Positions 10,338 through 21,279 of a stretch of DNA of 64,000 nucleotides are shown here, in pieces (position 1 is the first letter of the stretch; every line of letters begins with the position of its first letter). The position numbers and the translations under genes are program-made. The stretch lies in NCBI GenBank assembly GCA_019671135.1, contig JAHRHY010000009.1, positions 868,001 through 932,000 of the forward strand, read 5' to 3'. The DNA is from Linnemannia hyalina. Lineage: Eukaryota; Mortierellomycota; Mortierellomycetes; Mortierellales; Mortierellaceae. The notes under the pieces were generated by a model, which worked only from the letters and a program-made list of their open reading frames with translations, was not told the origin of the DNA and did no database searches.

Positions 10338-11166
10338 TGGAGTAAGCACTAGCCCAGATCCAATGCTCTCATTTTTTTGATGGTGCTTTGGGCGGAGGCG
10401 AATTTCTCTTTAAAAAAAGGAAGGAGGGAACAACGTTTTTCATAAACGCGAGAGTGGAGGGCGTAGGATCATGGACAGAAAGAATAAACAACCGTTGCTG
10501 CTGTTATTGCTGCTTGCGCAATGACCGGAGAATGCTTAAATAATAAAAATAAGTACTGGTATGCCTTCAATTCGTCCACTGGATCGATCTCTTTCGGGTT
10601 TGGAAAAAAGTAACCATGTAAGAAGAGAAGGGCTCTTCAACCCCCATGACACACTTCATCCGAGCAAAAGGCAAGATGCTATTTTTTCCAACACCAATTA
10701 CCGGGGGATAATGACGGTCTCTCTTCTCTTCTCTTCTTCCTTCGAAGACAGACACTCAGTGGGCGCGGATGAAAAGGCCGAATGTCACAAAGGCACTCAG
10801 GTAAAAGTACAATGACGAACCAAATGAACCAGGGCAGACACCGTATTTAGCACACCGCTCTGAAACCCATGTGGACGCCGTTGTAGCCTGGCCAAGGTAT
10901 TTATCGATGCCCTCAACCTTGCTTGCACTGCACGCCATCAAAGGGTCACTCCGGGGACTTGGCGATCACGGTTGACACACAAACGTATAAAAACCCACTG
11001 AGCCTCGCTCGTACTTTTTTCCTTTTTTTTCTTCACCTTTCCTCCACCCTTCCAACCTCACCTCTTCCCCTGCACCGCCTTGTACATTTCAGCTCTTTCT
11101 CTTTGCATTATCACTCCTATATACCCATCCATTTGTTTTCAAGCACTTTTATATTTTTTTCATATC

Positions 11167-13649
11167 ATGGCATTCAGCCAGGAACACCCTCATTTGTCAG
11201 CCATTGGCGACTTTGTCTCCAAGATTGGGGACAAGATCAATGACTTCCTGGGCAAGGAGACCACCAAGGTCGAAGAGGAGGAGGTTGTCGAGGTCAATGA
11301 TCGCGAGAACATCGTCGTCGACCCCCTTCTAGAGGATCAGGACCAATGTGACGACTGCAAGGTCGAAGCCGACCGTCAAGATTACAGCCTCATCAACCCC
11401 TCCAGTCAGTTCAAGTGCGGACCCATCCTTCGCTACCAAGATATCCACACCGCGCGTCGTCGCTGGATCGGATCAGTCCTTATTGTCACCGACAAGGAGG
11501 AGCAACCCCCTCGTCTCGTCCTTCGTGATCCCACCAAGGCTCGAGTCGGTTTCTCACACGCACGACAGCTCGAAAACTGGGAGGGCAACCGCTTCTACCG
11601 ATACGACATCCAGTTGCAATTGATGGCTCATCGCGAGAAGAAGATCGAGTACTGGTTTGAGAAGGAAAATGGGGAGAAGGTGGCCGAGCCCCAAAAGTGG
11701 AATTTTTACGTCCCCGCGCTGGAGGAGGGCCACAACTGGGCCTTCTACTCCTGCAACGGCTTCACCTCCGATGTTGTTGATCCCGAGGGTGACCACCATG
11801 GCGCCAACCCACTGTGGAACGATCTATTGGCGGCCCATGACCAGAACCCCTTCCACACCATGATTGGAGGCGGAGACCAGATTTACAACGACGATGTCCT
11901 CGAGACGCCCGAGATGGTCGAATGGCTCAAGATGGACGGCGATGAGCGTACTGCGGTCGAGTTCAACAACGAGAAGCGTTATGCGGTCGAGAAGTACTAC
12001 TTTGAGCATTATGTGCAGCATTTCAACACGGGTTCCTACTCCAAGGCTCTCTCGCTCATCCCCTCTGTCAACACCTGGGACGACCACGACATCATCGACG
12101 GCTATGGCTCCTACCCTCCCAAGTACCAGACCTGCGAGGTCATGCAAGGTAAGCGTAACACGAAAACTCACTCTTCTCAACGTTCATCATACTCGTTTCG
12201 AATTCGAGCTCAATCTCTCTCGTAACAAGGTTATTTTTTGAGTTTATATTTGCCTCGTTGGCAAAAGATATTAACCAAATCGCACTTGTCTTTTTTTGTT
12301 CCTTCCTCTGATAGGCATCGGTGCATGTGCGGCGAGATTCTACTTGCTCTTCCAGCAGCATGCCAACGCCAACACGACAGACCACGCTGGACTCCAAACC
12401 TCGGCCTCCGGCAAGGGCTGGAACTGCATCACCCACTTAGGCAAACGTACCTTGATGGTCTTGCCCGATACCCGTTCAGAGCGCTCCAAGCAGATGATTC
12501 TCTCGAACGAGACTTACGAAATGCTCGAGACCGAGATCCGCGCCAAGATGTTGCCAACCACCAAGCACCTTGTCATTGTCCTTGGGACCCCTCTTGTCTA
12601 CCCTGCCCTGAAGCTCTTTGAGGAAGCTCTGGAGAAGCTCGGCGACAAGCTGTCGCGTGGAAGCGTCATTGGCAAGGTCTTTGGTAAATGCAAGGCCTTT
12701 GATAACGTCCTTGGACAGTTTGGACCCGAGCTCTTGGACGACCTGGTAAGCATATTGTTCTTATTTTTATTTGAGAATTTATTTCTTGCCAATTGATACG
12801 ATGGGACATTTCTCTCTTTTCTCACACATACCGTCCCATTTGCTCACCATGTCTCTTGTTCTTTTTCATAACTCTTTTTCAGGTTGACTCATGGGCATGC
12901 ACAATTCATACGGAAGAGAAAAGGAGGATGGTCGAGATGCTGCAGGCTATTGCTGTTGAGCGCAGTGTCCGTGTCACCTTTGTCGGAGGCGATGTAAGTG
13001 CTTTTTTTGGTTGCCATCACGGCTTAGTTTTTATTTGGTTGCAACCAGGATCACTACCCATTCTCACTCCGACATCGTCTTGTTTTTTACCTTCTTTTTT
13101 TCTACAGGTCCATGTTGGAGGCGCTGGTCGCCTGTTCGGCAAGACAAGCCAAGACCGTTTGACTGATCCTTATGACATGGTCCAGATTGTCTCTTCCGCC
13201 ATTGTCAAGTAAGTCTCCCTTTTCCCATTTTTTATGTTTGTCTTATTTCACGATGATTGAGACAGCACTTTACGTATTTTTTTCGCGTTATGGTATATAC
13301 CAACTAAGACCTTCCGTGGCTTTTTATTTGTCTTTCCAGTGCTCCTCCTCCTGGTGCTGTCATCCATGCACTCCACGCCAGCTCCAAGACCTACAGCCTG
13401 AACGATTCTACATCCGAACAAATGACCGAGGTCTTCCACAAGGATGTCGACGGCAACATATTGGAGAAGAAGAAGTTGCTCAACCGTCGCAATTGGTGCG
13501 AAGTCCGTGAGCTCCTTGGAGATCACCACCACCAGAAGCAGCACCAAGAGGACCAGCTGCTGTTCACCCTGCGTGTTGAGAACTTGGATCACGTTAATGT
13601 CACAAAGTACCCCATTGTCGTTGACTACCTGCATACCCGCGAGGATTAA
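11167..13649 (+). CDS. PhoD-like metallophosphatase
   Basis: Five exons, 11167-12148, 12315-12745, 12883-12993, 13108-13208 and 13340-13649, all with GT-AG introns and matching phases, encode 644 aa. The ATG at 11167 follows a pyrimidine-rich leader. An upstream in-frame start would add only low-complexity leader sequence. No signal peptide is seen, so the enzyme is probably intracellular. After an acidic N-terminus, a β-rich domain covers about residues 75-190. The metallophosphatase core follows: FYSCNGF, then GGGDQIYNDD (about 235-245), then NTWDDHDIIDGYGSYP (about 300-315). These match the metal-binding blocks of PhoD-type phosphomono/diesterases. Later motifs include HLVIVLGTPLVYP and VTFVGGDVHVGGAGRL, the latter split by intron 3 and containing the last metal-ligand His region. 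The substrate cannot be told from the sequence. Confidence 0.9.
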
Positions 13650-13858
13650 AATGATACCTACCAGTAAAGAACATCAAGTACAAAAAGAAAAAAAAGAGAG
13701 AGCAGACTTGGATGTGATATTTACAATCGCGGTTTAATTACGTACAACGTTGGAGTTTCTACTTGATACTGTGTTTGCCTTGCTCTCTCAATCAATTATT
13801 GTAGGTGTTTGGTGGGGTGAGATGAGAGAGTGAAAGGATGATTCTTCGAGCTTTGGAT

Positions 13859-14482
13859 TTAGAGGACAAGGGCCCCAATGAAGGCGGCAACTCCGAGGAA
13901 GACGGAGGACTCGGGGGTCAAGTAAGAGGCACCATTAGGCTTGTTGGTGGGGGAAGTAGTGGGAACAGAAGTTGTGGAGCCGGTGACAGTGGCAGTACCC
14001 GTGGCAGAGCCAGAGGCAGAGCCAGAGGCAGTACCAGTGGCAGTGCCAGAGGCAGTACCAGTGGCAGTACCAGAGGCAGTACCAGAGGCAGTACCAGAGG
14101 CAGTACCAGAGGTAGTGCCGGTCCCGTTACCGGCAGTTCCAACGTTAATGGTTCCGACGGCACCCTTGGCACAGTTGGCACCGACACCATCCTTGTAGTT
14201 GATGACACCGGCGGTGGGGAAGACGCGCAGGTAGGCCTGGCCGTTGGTCTTGGTACCCGAGTTGAAGCCTCCAGGGAGAGAGTTGCAGGAGCGCGCACCG
14301 GGGACAGTCTGGACGATGGCATGGTTGGCACCGTCGTTGTTGGGCCAGTTGACAGAGTCACCGGGGGCGATGTTGAGCTCCTGGGGGGAGAAGAGGCCGT
14401 TGACGACGTTGACGTCCCAGGTCTTGGCGGCAAGAGCGGGGGCAACAAAGAGGGCTGCGACGGAGAGGGCGGCGATCTTCAT
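13859..14482 (-). CDS. Secreted cupredoxin-like protein, probably GPI-anchored
   Basis: A single exon of 207 aa from the ATG at 14482. A signal peptide (MKIAALSVAALFVAPALA) is followed by a cupredoxin-type domain (about residues 20-118): WDVNVVNGLFSPQELNIAPG, a GANHAIVQ block with the first His, and a GANCAKGAVGTINV block with the Cys. In copper-binding relatives the second block usually reads like HC..GM. Here the position before the Cys is Asn and the Met position is not Met, so the copper site looks incomplete. Then comes about 60 residues of Gly-Thr-Ala-Ser repeats (TASGTASGTA type) forming a likely O-glycosylated stalk. A hydrophobic C-terminus (SVFLGVAAFIGALVL) fits a GPI-attachment signal. 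It is a probable cell-wall or plasma-membrane surface protein. A TATA box lies 123 bp upstream. Confidence 0.85.
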   Translation of the reverse strand: MKIAALSVAALFVAPALAAKTWDVNVVNGLFSPQELNIAPGDSVNWPNNDGANHAIVQTVPGARSCNSLPGGFNSGTKTNGQAYLRVFPTAGVINYKDGVGANCAKGAVGTINVGTAGNGTGTTSGTASGTASGTASGTATGTASGTATGTASGSASGSATGTATVTGSTTSVPTTSPTNKPNGASYLTPESSVFLGVAAFIGALVL

Positions 14483-14604
14483 GGTTGTTATGTGTTGTGT
14501 GTTGTTAACGGTTGAAAGAGTACGAGCGAGAGTGCGATGGAAGAGTATTAGTTGTAGAGTAGAGTGTTGATAAAAAAAATCAGAATGGATGGAAGTCGTT
14601 GTGG

Positions 14605-14611
14605 TTTTATA
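14605..14611 (-). promoter_or_regulatory. TATA box of the cupredoxin-like gene
   Basis: TATAAAA on the minus strand within CTATAAAACCAC, about 123 bp upstream of the ATG at 14482. Confidence 0.6.
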
Positions 14612-15679
14612 GTTCTTTTTTTTTCCGTCTGTTCGGGGTTTCTGTCAATTGTTCATTATCCTATGTGTGTAATAATCTTCACCACGCAACACGCGACGTG
14701 CACCTCAGAAAAAAAAATGTTTCGAAGTTTTGGTTTCGGAGCCGGATGAATGAACCCTGCACACCATCGATGGCCACTCCCTCATATTCAATTGAACTGT
14801 AACAGCTTTCCTTCGCCCCATAATGGGGCACCCCACACACACAAAAAGACGACGACACAAGTATTTCGTGATTGTCACCTTTTTTTTTCTTGTCAGACAT
14901 TTGTGTCAAATTGAAGAAAAAAAAAGATTCAGACATATTCCTTCACACTCAATGCACTAGCCTCAGCCACGAAAAAAAGAAGCTAGCCCGCCAGCTTCGG
15001 AAATGTTGCTGCGACTGTCTCTGGCTAAGCATTAAGAAACACTTTTTTTTTCCATTGCGCCAATGATTCCACACAGAACCAATGACGTCGTGAATTATTA
15101 TTTTCTAGATCCAAACGCATGCTATTGCGGTTTCGTGTATGTTTGGTTGGGCGTTGGACACACTATTCTTTTTGTAGCAACCATGTAAGCAGCGCGGGAT
15201 GGCTATGATCCGACCTATCGTTGCTCTCCCATAAGCCGGCGCCAAGGGAAAAAAAATACTCAGGACCTTGAGGTGAGCCTATTGCATCTCATTTATCCTC
15301 ATGTACGCAATATTGAGAGATGATCAGGTAGCGGTTCGTGGGTACTTCATGAGTGACACAGCACAGCATGGATAGCTTCCTCCATTTTGTCACGATTATA
15401 GATTTGCGGGGGGGACTTTGCCAATTGCTTCGCCCAAGCGACCGTTGAATCATTTGTTGTGCGAATGAGTACAAAAAGAAATGGGAAGATCAGAGAGTGA
15501 GATACTTGCCTCCTCCATCCAAACTTCAGACCAGCAAACATCCGATTGTCGCTCGAGTTCTTCTGCTTGTTAGAATCCGTGGACGACGGTGAAGAGGGAC
15601 AGATCGTGTACGCTTGCAACGTCTCCTACATATTTTTGTCTTTGTTCAAAATGCAGACAAAATTGTGTCAGTGCACGAC

Positions 15680-15836
15680 CTCAAAATACACGTGCTTTTT
15701 TTTTTTTTTTTTTTTTTCGTACACAATTTTATTTCTCCAACAAACAGCATAGAGAAGATATTTGGGACTACAGACCAAACTCTTCAGTGCACCATCCACC
15801 AGTCGCAGTCCGGTCCAGAACTCAAAATACACGTGC
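15680..15836. repeat. Duplicated 16-mer containing CACGTG
   Basis: CTCAAAATACACGTGC occurs at 15680-15695 and again at 15821-15836. TCAGTGCAC also precedes each copy (near 15667 and 15784). The copies sit 100-250 bp upstream of the tRNA gene. Each contains the palindrome CACGTG. Confidence 0.7.
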
Positions 15837-15934
15837 ACCTTTCAATACTCTCCGGTTAAAGCTAATCTCACGTGATACTGACTGGTTTGGTTCTCTGCAG
15901 TCTAAATACGTAAAGGAATAAGGGTTAACATCGA

Positions 15935-16008
15935 GCTTCTGTGGCGCAATTGGTTAGCGCGTCTGACTGTTAATCAGGAGGTTGGTGGTTCAAGCCCACC
16001 CAGGAGCG
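15935..16008 (+). tRNA. tRNA-Asn (anticodon GTT)
   Basis: 74 nt, no intron. The acceptor stem GCTTCTG pairs with CAGGAGC (one T-G wobble). The D arm is GCGC...GCGC. The anticodon stem TCTGA/TCAGG encloses the loop CTGTTAA, giving anticodon GTT. The T stem GGTGG/CCACC encloses TTCAAGC. The discriminator base is G. Internal A and B boxes are intact, and TTCTCTTTT just downstream supplies the pol III terminator. Confidence 0.97.
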
Positions 16009-16644
16009 TTCTCTTTTGCTTTTGCTCCGGCTTTCTTCATGAATTGCCGCTTTACTTTTCTAGCAAAAGATGGTAAGCGTGTCTATGCTCAATGCAATTG
16101 TATCGCATCACTACACGTTCTCTTTTTTTTGTCACGTAATTGCGCGCATCGGTGAAGGGTGACGCGATGCATGGTTGAGAGAAACGTGCTTGGCCAATGG
16201 AGAAGTACCAGGAGTTGAATTTTTTTTGTTTGCAGTGCCGGTCGGTCCAGCCTTTTCTTTTTTGTTCGTGAACGTAAGAAGACGCGAGAGCAAGGGGAGT
16301 ATTCGCCTACCATACTTGTTGTTTTTTTCTATTAAGAAGAACGACCGTTTTTACTCGTGGTCATGCTGTCTGTGCTTGTTTGCGTTTGTTTTACTTGCAC
16401 CGCCTAACTGTAATAACCTTCCTGTTAAAATAAGCACAGAATGGTCAACAAACCCCCTTGAGAGTGTGAGCCGAAGGGAAGTGGCAGTGTTTGAGCTCTC
16501 AATAAAAAAATCATATAAAACGTCGCTACATTCCTCAGGTCAAACCTGTAAACCCTTCTTCAGAGCATTTCACAGCAACTCCTCTTTTCTTTCCCTTTAT
16601 CTCCCATTCTCTCTTTCCACGTTGTCTTCTACCGCTTCACAAAA
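16009..16644. other. Promoter region of the first Cys/His paralogue
   Basis: 636 bp. It starts with the tRNA terminator and ends with a pyrimidine-rich leader before the ATG at 16645. It contains the element GTGGCAGTGT (16481-16490) and a TATA box (16514-16520). No other gene is supported. Confidence 0.5.
16481..16520 (+). promoter_or_regulatory. GTGGCAGTGT element plus TATA box, paralogue A
   Basis: The 10-mer GTGGCAGTGT at 16481-16490 lies 23 bp before TATAAAA at 16514-16520, which is 125 bp before the ATG at 16645. The same 10-mer at nearly the same distance from a TATA box precedes the paralogue at 19209. Confidence 0.5.
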
Positions 16645-17337
16645 ATGGCTTCCTCCGCGTTCCCACAGCCGCCCAAACTATCCCTAAGCACAATGCGAAT
16701 CTCTTTCAGTGGTCCCGCAAAATGTTCCCTCATCTTTGAATCCCTTAAATACTGCCCCTGCCCGACCTGCGACCCCTGGACAACACTCGAGACACATCCC
16801 TTCAAGGACGACTTCCAACGCACCTACGGCATCATTGATCTTGAGGGGTACGACCGGGTTGTCTCGTTCAAGGTCTGCTGGGACCATCAGATGTTGATGA
16901 GCTTGAATGCGTACCCTGACCGCCAGACTGCCAGAGCCTCGGACCTGGACCTGTTTGTCTGTGGATGGAAACGGAATACCCGCTGGACGGATAACGTTGT
17001 GCTTGTGGGCAATATGTGTGTAGTTACGGTCGAGGTGTTTTATATCATTGCTGCCCTGGCATCCCCGCCTACGTCACCGCCCACGTTTGTCGCCCCTCCT
17101 TCGCCGCCCTCTCCCACGATCACTTTCCCCCGTCGCGGCCCACAGATGCTTGTTGTCGACCATCATTACTACGATACGGTTATCAAAGTCGAGGTGAATG
17201 ACCGCTACAACCAGCAGCCTGAGGCCATTAAAGTCGAAGTTGGCGATTTCTATCAGCCCAGGATCACGCTCTCACACATCTCCATCTCCATGCCCATCCT
17301 ACCGGTACCCCAGAAACGAGAAATCGACTGCGCCTAA
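16645..17337 (+). CDS. Cys/His paralogue A (unrecognised family)
   Basis: The ATG at 16645 starts a frame of 230 aa. The conserved domain (about residues 17-135) begins MRISFSGPAKCSLIF and carries CPCPTC near residue 37. Further blocks are TYGIIDLEGYDRVVSF, VCWDHQM, SDLDLFVCGWKRNTRW and GNMCVVTVEVF. Two other copies lie at 19209 and 21831. The spacing CxCxxC followed by CxxH suggests a bound metal, probably zinc, which is inference. There is no signal peptide. After the domain comes a Pro-rich linker and a charged tail. The frame stops at TAA GAC TAA but is open again beyond it. A likely intron (17305-17418, branch-like CTAAC, first AG at 17418) would skip both stops and add 63 residues up to 17610, giving 283 aa. 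The donor (GTACCC) is weak, so both forms are possible. I do not recognise the family. Confidence 0.75.
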   Translation: MASSAFPQPPKLSLSTMRISFSGPAKCSLIFESLKYCPCPTCDPWTTLETHPFKDDFQRTYGIIDLEGYDRVVSFKVCWDHQMLMSLNAYPDRQTARASDLDLFVCGWKRNTRWTDNVVLVGNMCVVTVEVFYIIAALASPPTSPPTFVAPPSPPSPTITFPRRGPQMLVVDHHYYDTVIKVEVNDRYNQQPEAIKVEVGDFYQPRITLSHISISMPILPVPQKREIDCA

Positions 17338-17418
17338 GACTAATACACATCACCTTCACCTTCCTTCCCTCCTCGCCCTCGCTTCCCTAACGACGAATAC
17401 CCCTGCGACCAATACAAG

Positions 17419-17610
17419 CCTCCACCTCCAACTGCCAAAGAAGAAAAAAAGATCGAGTGGGAGGAGTATCCACCCCCTCCCCCTCCTCCCCCTCCTCTTC
17501 CTCCACGCCGCCTTATCCAAGAAGATGCCACCAATATCATCAGCAAGTCGTATAAGCATGGTGGTGTTATCTGGCGTCGGCTCAATGCCCGTATCCGTTC
17601 TCGTCTCTGA
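17419..17610 (+). CDS. Probable second exon of paralogue A
   Basis: In the same frame as the gene at 16645, 64 codons read as plausible protein: a charged start (PPPTAKEEKKIEWEEY), a Pro run, then a helical, basic C-terminus (LIQEDATNIISKSYKHGG, RRLNARIRSRL) ending in TGA. It is preceded by a pyrimidine-rich stretch, CTAAC and the first AG after the stop codons, as expected of a 3' splice site. The paralogue at 21831 also carries a helical C-terminal extension. Whether the exon is used always, sometimes or never cannot be told from the sequence. Confidence 0.45.
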   Translation, partial: PPPPTAKEEKKIEWEEYPPPPPPPPPLPPRRLIQEDATNIISKSYKHGGVIWRRLNARIRSRL

Positions 17611-19208
17611 TACTCTTGATCCCTTTCATGTCCGCCAGTTTTGTACATACCCGTTCCGTGCATTTCCTGTATATATTCCCTTGTAATGACAACGAAAATA
17701 AAATAAAACCAAAACAAAACAAAAAAAGTAGTATTCTCCTCGTACGTTCATGATTACCAGGTTCTCGTTTCACAAGAATTACTTTATATTGTATGACAAA
17801 AGTGACGCTTGGTACATTGGTCTGTCCCTCTCAGCCTCTGTCACTGTCTTGTGCTGTGCAGAAAGAAAGAAAAAAAAAAAGTACCCCAGCCAATGTTCAA
17901 TTGGCCACCATCACAAGCAAGTGGCAGTGCAAAAGTGACTAAAAATACATGTGGAGAAATGTGGCGTTACGAGGGAGAGAGAGTGAAAGAGATTTAACGT
18001 GCGTTTTGATGTGAACTGTCCTCGTCTCACCTTCTCACAAAACGACCCCTTTTTTTTTAGTCTCAACCAGCAATTAGACCCCTAGGTCAATTGGACCCCT
18101 ACATCGATGACAATAGCAATTGGGAGTTCATGAATGTCTTGGTACAATTGCCTACAAGTGTCCATCTTGATTAGAAGTTAGTAAGAAATAGGCGATGGTA
18201 ATCCACAAAGGTTCCTCTAGTCTGCTAGCGAGAAAGAATGGAGGGCGATGGCTCAGGGACATGTAATTGTTGCTATCATTGCTGAAAGTGACGAAAGAGG
18301 GGTTGGTATATTTTCCAGACAATGTCCCAGGAGCAAGGGTAGTAGTCATGATGATGATAATAATAAAACAAGTGATCGCTGTCGAAGCACTATTTTTACA
18401 TGCAAAAAGATGAGCTGGGCAATGAGAACCACTATGTCATTAGATTGTGCTTTAATAGCGTACCCAGGATTGTGCCCTTTTGTGCTTATTAACAAGTATC
18501 AATGGCTATGCATCCAATGAAAATAGTTGTGTGTTTCTACGCCTCCTCTGCTATTATCTCACTCACAAGACCTAGCCACAATTTTTGTTCCATTTCCCGG
18601 CAAGCCTGCATCTGCAGCTGCGGCAGCAGCAGCAGCTAATTAAATTGTTGTACAGAAAATAAAGAGAGTTCTTTCCCGCCCTTCGCCCATCGCCCAGCTG
18701 ACTAGATACTTGCTTGAAGGTTTTAAAATAATACAGGCGAGCGCGGGCGGTGCAACCCTGTTGAAAATAGAAGAGTATTATTACTGTACACTTGTTTGTT
18801 ACCACAAGCATTTATGTTCCCAAATGGAGGCTCTCATTTCACCTTCGATCGCGCGCCCGCGGGGTTAGATGATTTTGTGGCAGTGTACAGGCGTTACCCA
18901 AGGTGCTAAAATATATAAAAGGGCGGACGTGGACGCGTTTATTGTTAACTACAACAACAACAAGAAAAATAGTAGCCAGCAAGGCACATCACTCACCAAT
19001 AGCAACAACCGATACCACTATAACCAACAACGCCACAGCACAACTACACACCCTCTGCTTTCTACCTCCTTCTTTCTACCATCTTCACTCTCCTATCTAC
19101 CCTTTCTACTCTACCCGCTACCCACTCCAATCTTCTTTCTTTTGTGTCTCTTCTTCCATCCTCCTTCTCCCTCTGCCACTTTTTCAACAGAGCATTCATC
19201 GAAAAAAA
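17611..19208. other. Intergenic region and promoter of paralogue B
   Basis: 1.6 kb without a supported gene. The right end holds a GTGGCAGTGT element, a TATA box and a leader rich in CAA and pyrimidines. GGCAGTGCAAAA at 17923-17934 recurs upstream of the paralogue at 21831 (22163-22174). Confidence 0.5.
18877..18920 (+). promoter_or_regulatory. GTGGCAGTGT element plus TATA box, paralogue B
   Basis: The 10-mer at 18877-18886 lies 27 bp before TATAAAA at 18914-18920. The ATG is at 19209, so the leader is about 260 nt, longer than for paralogue A. Confidence 0.5.
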
Positions 19209-19664
19209 ATGACCAACAACACTATGAGGATCACATACAGGGGCGCCACAACTTGCTACCTGGCCGTCGACACAATCTACAGCTGCGGTTGCCCGACATG
19301 CTCCTTCTTCACACAATTCGAATCCTACCGGTTCAAGGACGACAAGGACTGTAGCTACGCCGTCATCGCTATGGACGAATTCGAAAAGGTCCTCGACTTC
19401 CAGATCTGCCCCTCACACCAGATGCGCATGAACCTGGTCCCCTGGAAGGACCGTGAGGAAGCCCGGTCTGCAGATATGGATCTGATGATCCATGGTGGGC
19501 AACGCGACAGCAAGTGTGTGGATTCCGTTATTATTGATGGAGCGATTTGTCAATTGGCGGTTGAGATCCTCCAACCCCCTCCTCCCATGTCTCAGGAGCA
19601 GTGTTATCAACAGCAGCAGCTCTATTACCAGCAGTATATCCAGACGAACCCGATGGCACTCTAG
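19209..19664 (+). CDS. Cys/His paralogue B (unrecognised family)
   Basis: Single exon, 151 aa, with its ATG in an A-rich context (AAAAAAAATG). The open frame extends upstream to 18903, but that part is the CT-rich leader. The domain covers nearly the whole protein: MRITYRGATTCYL, then CGCPTC near residue 31, AVIAMDEFEKVLDFQICPSH, ARSADMDLMIHGG and ICQLAVEIL. It keeps the CxCPTC and CxxH blocks but has lost the GWKRNTKW signature (it reads GGQRDSKC). It is therefore the most diverged copy. The tail is short and rich in Gln, Tyr and Pro, without the extensions of its paralogues. There is no signal peptide. The family is not recognised. Confidence 0.8.
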   Translation: MTNNTMRITYRGATTCYLAVDTIYSCGCPTCSFFTQFESYRFKDDKDCSYAVIAMDEFEKVLDFQICPSHQMRMNLVPWKDREEARSADMDLMIHGGQRDSKCVDSVIIDGAICQLAVEILQPPPPMSQEQCYQQQQLYYQQYIQTNPMAL

Positions 19665-21279
19665 CAATCCAATTTTTAAGTTGGACAGAATTAGGGTGCA
19701 GCTCTCTTTTTCATCCATCTCATAGACGCATCATTCTTCTACCCTCTCCATTCTCCATCTTTTCTTCTTTGGAGCCCATTGTATTTTTCACAACTAGATT
19801 GTACCATTACCATTAAAAACTTCCTTTTTATCTGAAAGCAAATGCATGTGTACAAGCACCTCTTGCAAGAGATGCAGACGGGTTCTGACAAAGACCTAAT
19901 ACGATGAAGGACAAGGATGAAGCATTAGGCGGACCATTTTTTTTTCTAATTGGGGCCCAAACCAGCAACGAAAAATGCGAGGCCGACATCGACACCCGAA
20001 GGCGGCCTTGCATACTTTCATTTCAATACCACGTTTGTGCCCCCTTTTTTTTTCTTTTCAGATTCATCCCCTTCGTCGTCTTCACCATCGCTATCATCTC
20101 CACTCTCACCGTTGTCATCAGTCCAAAACCCGCGCCATCACCCCCATCCTCTGTCTCTGATTCTCGAGACAACATCGCTGTAGATAGGATGGATGCGATC
20201 GCAGCATTAGCCAGAACCCAGCTTCCGAATCTTGACGGACATAACACCACTGCGCCAGGGAAGAGAATAAAAGTAACATCCTCCAGCGATCCCGTCCATA
20301 TTGGCTGTAATAAACATGGCAAACATTTTGGTCTCTTCTATATCTGCGCCCTCGATCAAGCATCGTATAACTCCACCATTGCTGCCCATCCTCTCTTTCT
20401 CTCTGCTCCTTTTTTTTGTGCGTCGTGGCAAGAAGAAAGCAGGCCAGGTCTAGACCCACACACACATCCATACCCCCCAAAAAAAAGATCGCAGGACATG
20501 GTTGTAGGGAAGAGTATGCAAAGTGATAAAGATATGAAATAGGAGGTATCTGCAGAGGCGGCAGGAGCAGACTGTGCTTATGAAATCGAAAGAGCTGCGG
20601 TGAAAAAGGAGGTGTAGTGAAGCTTGAGTGGATTCGGAGATGGCAAGAGTTCTTCATCCTGTTGTGAATACCTCTTCAAACATTTTGCTGCAAGGATCAA
20701 ACAAAGCAAAAAAAAAAAAATAACACGCATTGTCTGCGCGCGACACTGAATCAGCATCACATCCAAAGAGAAGCGTCCAAGCCAACCTGAGCAAAAGTCT
20801 ACTACCTATGTTCAAGTACAACGTTGGTAAAGAAAACATTTACCTTTTCGTCTTCGATAATAGCCTTGAACAAACTAGGAGAAGACAGGATGCTGTTCCT
20901 CTGTTGTGATATCACTGCGCAGAGGAGATGCAAAATAGCGTCTTCGCCATTTTTTCTTGGGAGAGGAATGAAAAATGGAGCAGGTGATGGCGAAGATTTG
21001 TTCAGATTCCAGAACCACCACCCTTTTTTCTTTGCCAGAAAGCTGACTGACTGCTCTTGTTGAGGTGTCTGACCAATGATTTCTTTCTCACTCCTTCTCA
21101 CCATCAAAAAAGCAAGGGGGTTTCGCCCGAGTTCAGTATATACAAAGGAGTTTATTCGTGTAAAACTACAATCATGAAGAGAAGAACTGAGAATCGTGAG
21201 GGTATGAAGTGGGACATGAAATGGGCATGAAAAGGGGTTTACAAAAGAAAGGAAAGAAAAAAAAACTACAACCAAGTAA
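19665..21279. other. Convergent intergenic region between paralogues B and C
   Basis: 1.6 kb. A 212-codon open frame at 19904-20542 has an ATG but poly-Phe segments from T runs and no recognisable domain, so I do not call it. The remainder shows nothing supportable. Confidence 0.4.

Larger units (their letters stand above)
8817..11166. other. Long intergenic region between divergent genes
   Basis: 2.35 kb holding the leader of the Whi3-like gene and the promoter of the PhoD-like gene. It contains GGAA-rich sequence at 9030-9115, a CTG/TTG trinucleotide tract at 9265-9382 and a pair of CACGTG boxes near 10.3 kb. The leftward strand carries a 15-codon Met-Ser-Asp-Asp-Glu-polyGln frame at 9350-9397 that could be an upstream ORF. 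No other coding exon is supported. Confidence 0.5.
14483..15934. other. Intergenic region
   Basis: 1.45 kb between the cupredoxin-like gene and tRNA-Asn. It contains the TATA box above, T/A runs (T23 near 15696) and a duplicated 16-mer listed separately. No supported gene. Confidence 0.5.

Noticed and set aside
18001..18520. Possible small gene (90-codon frame at 18248)
   Set aside because: It has no leader or promoter features like those of neighbouring genes, and no recognisable motif.
19904..20542. 212-codon open frame between paralogues B and C
   Set aside because: It has an ATG, but its sequence includes poly-Phe from T runs and no domain, and there is no promoter or relative. It could be real, but I cannot support it.
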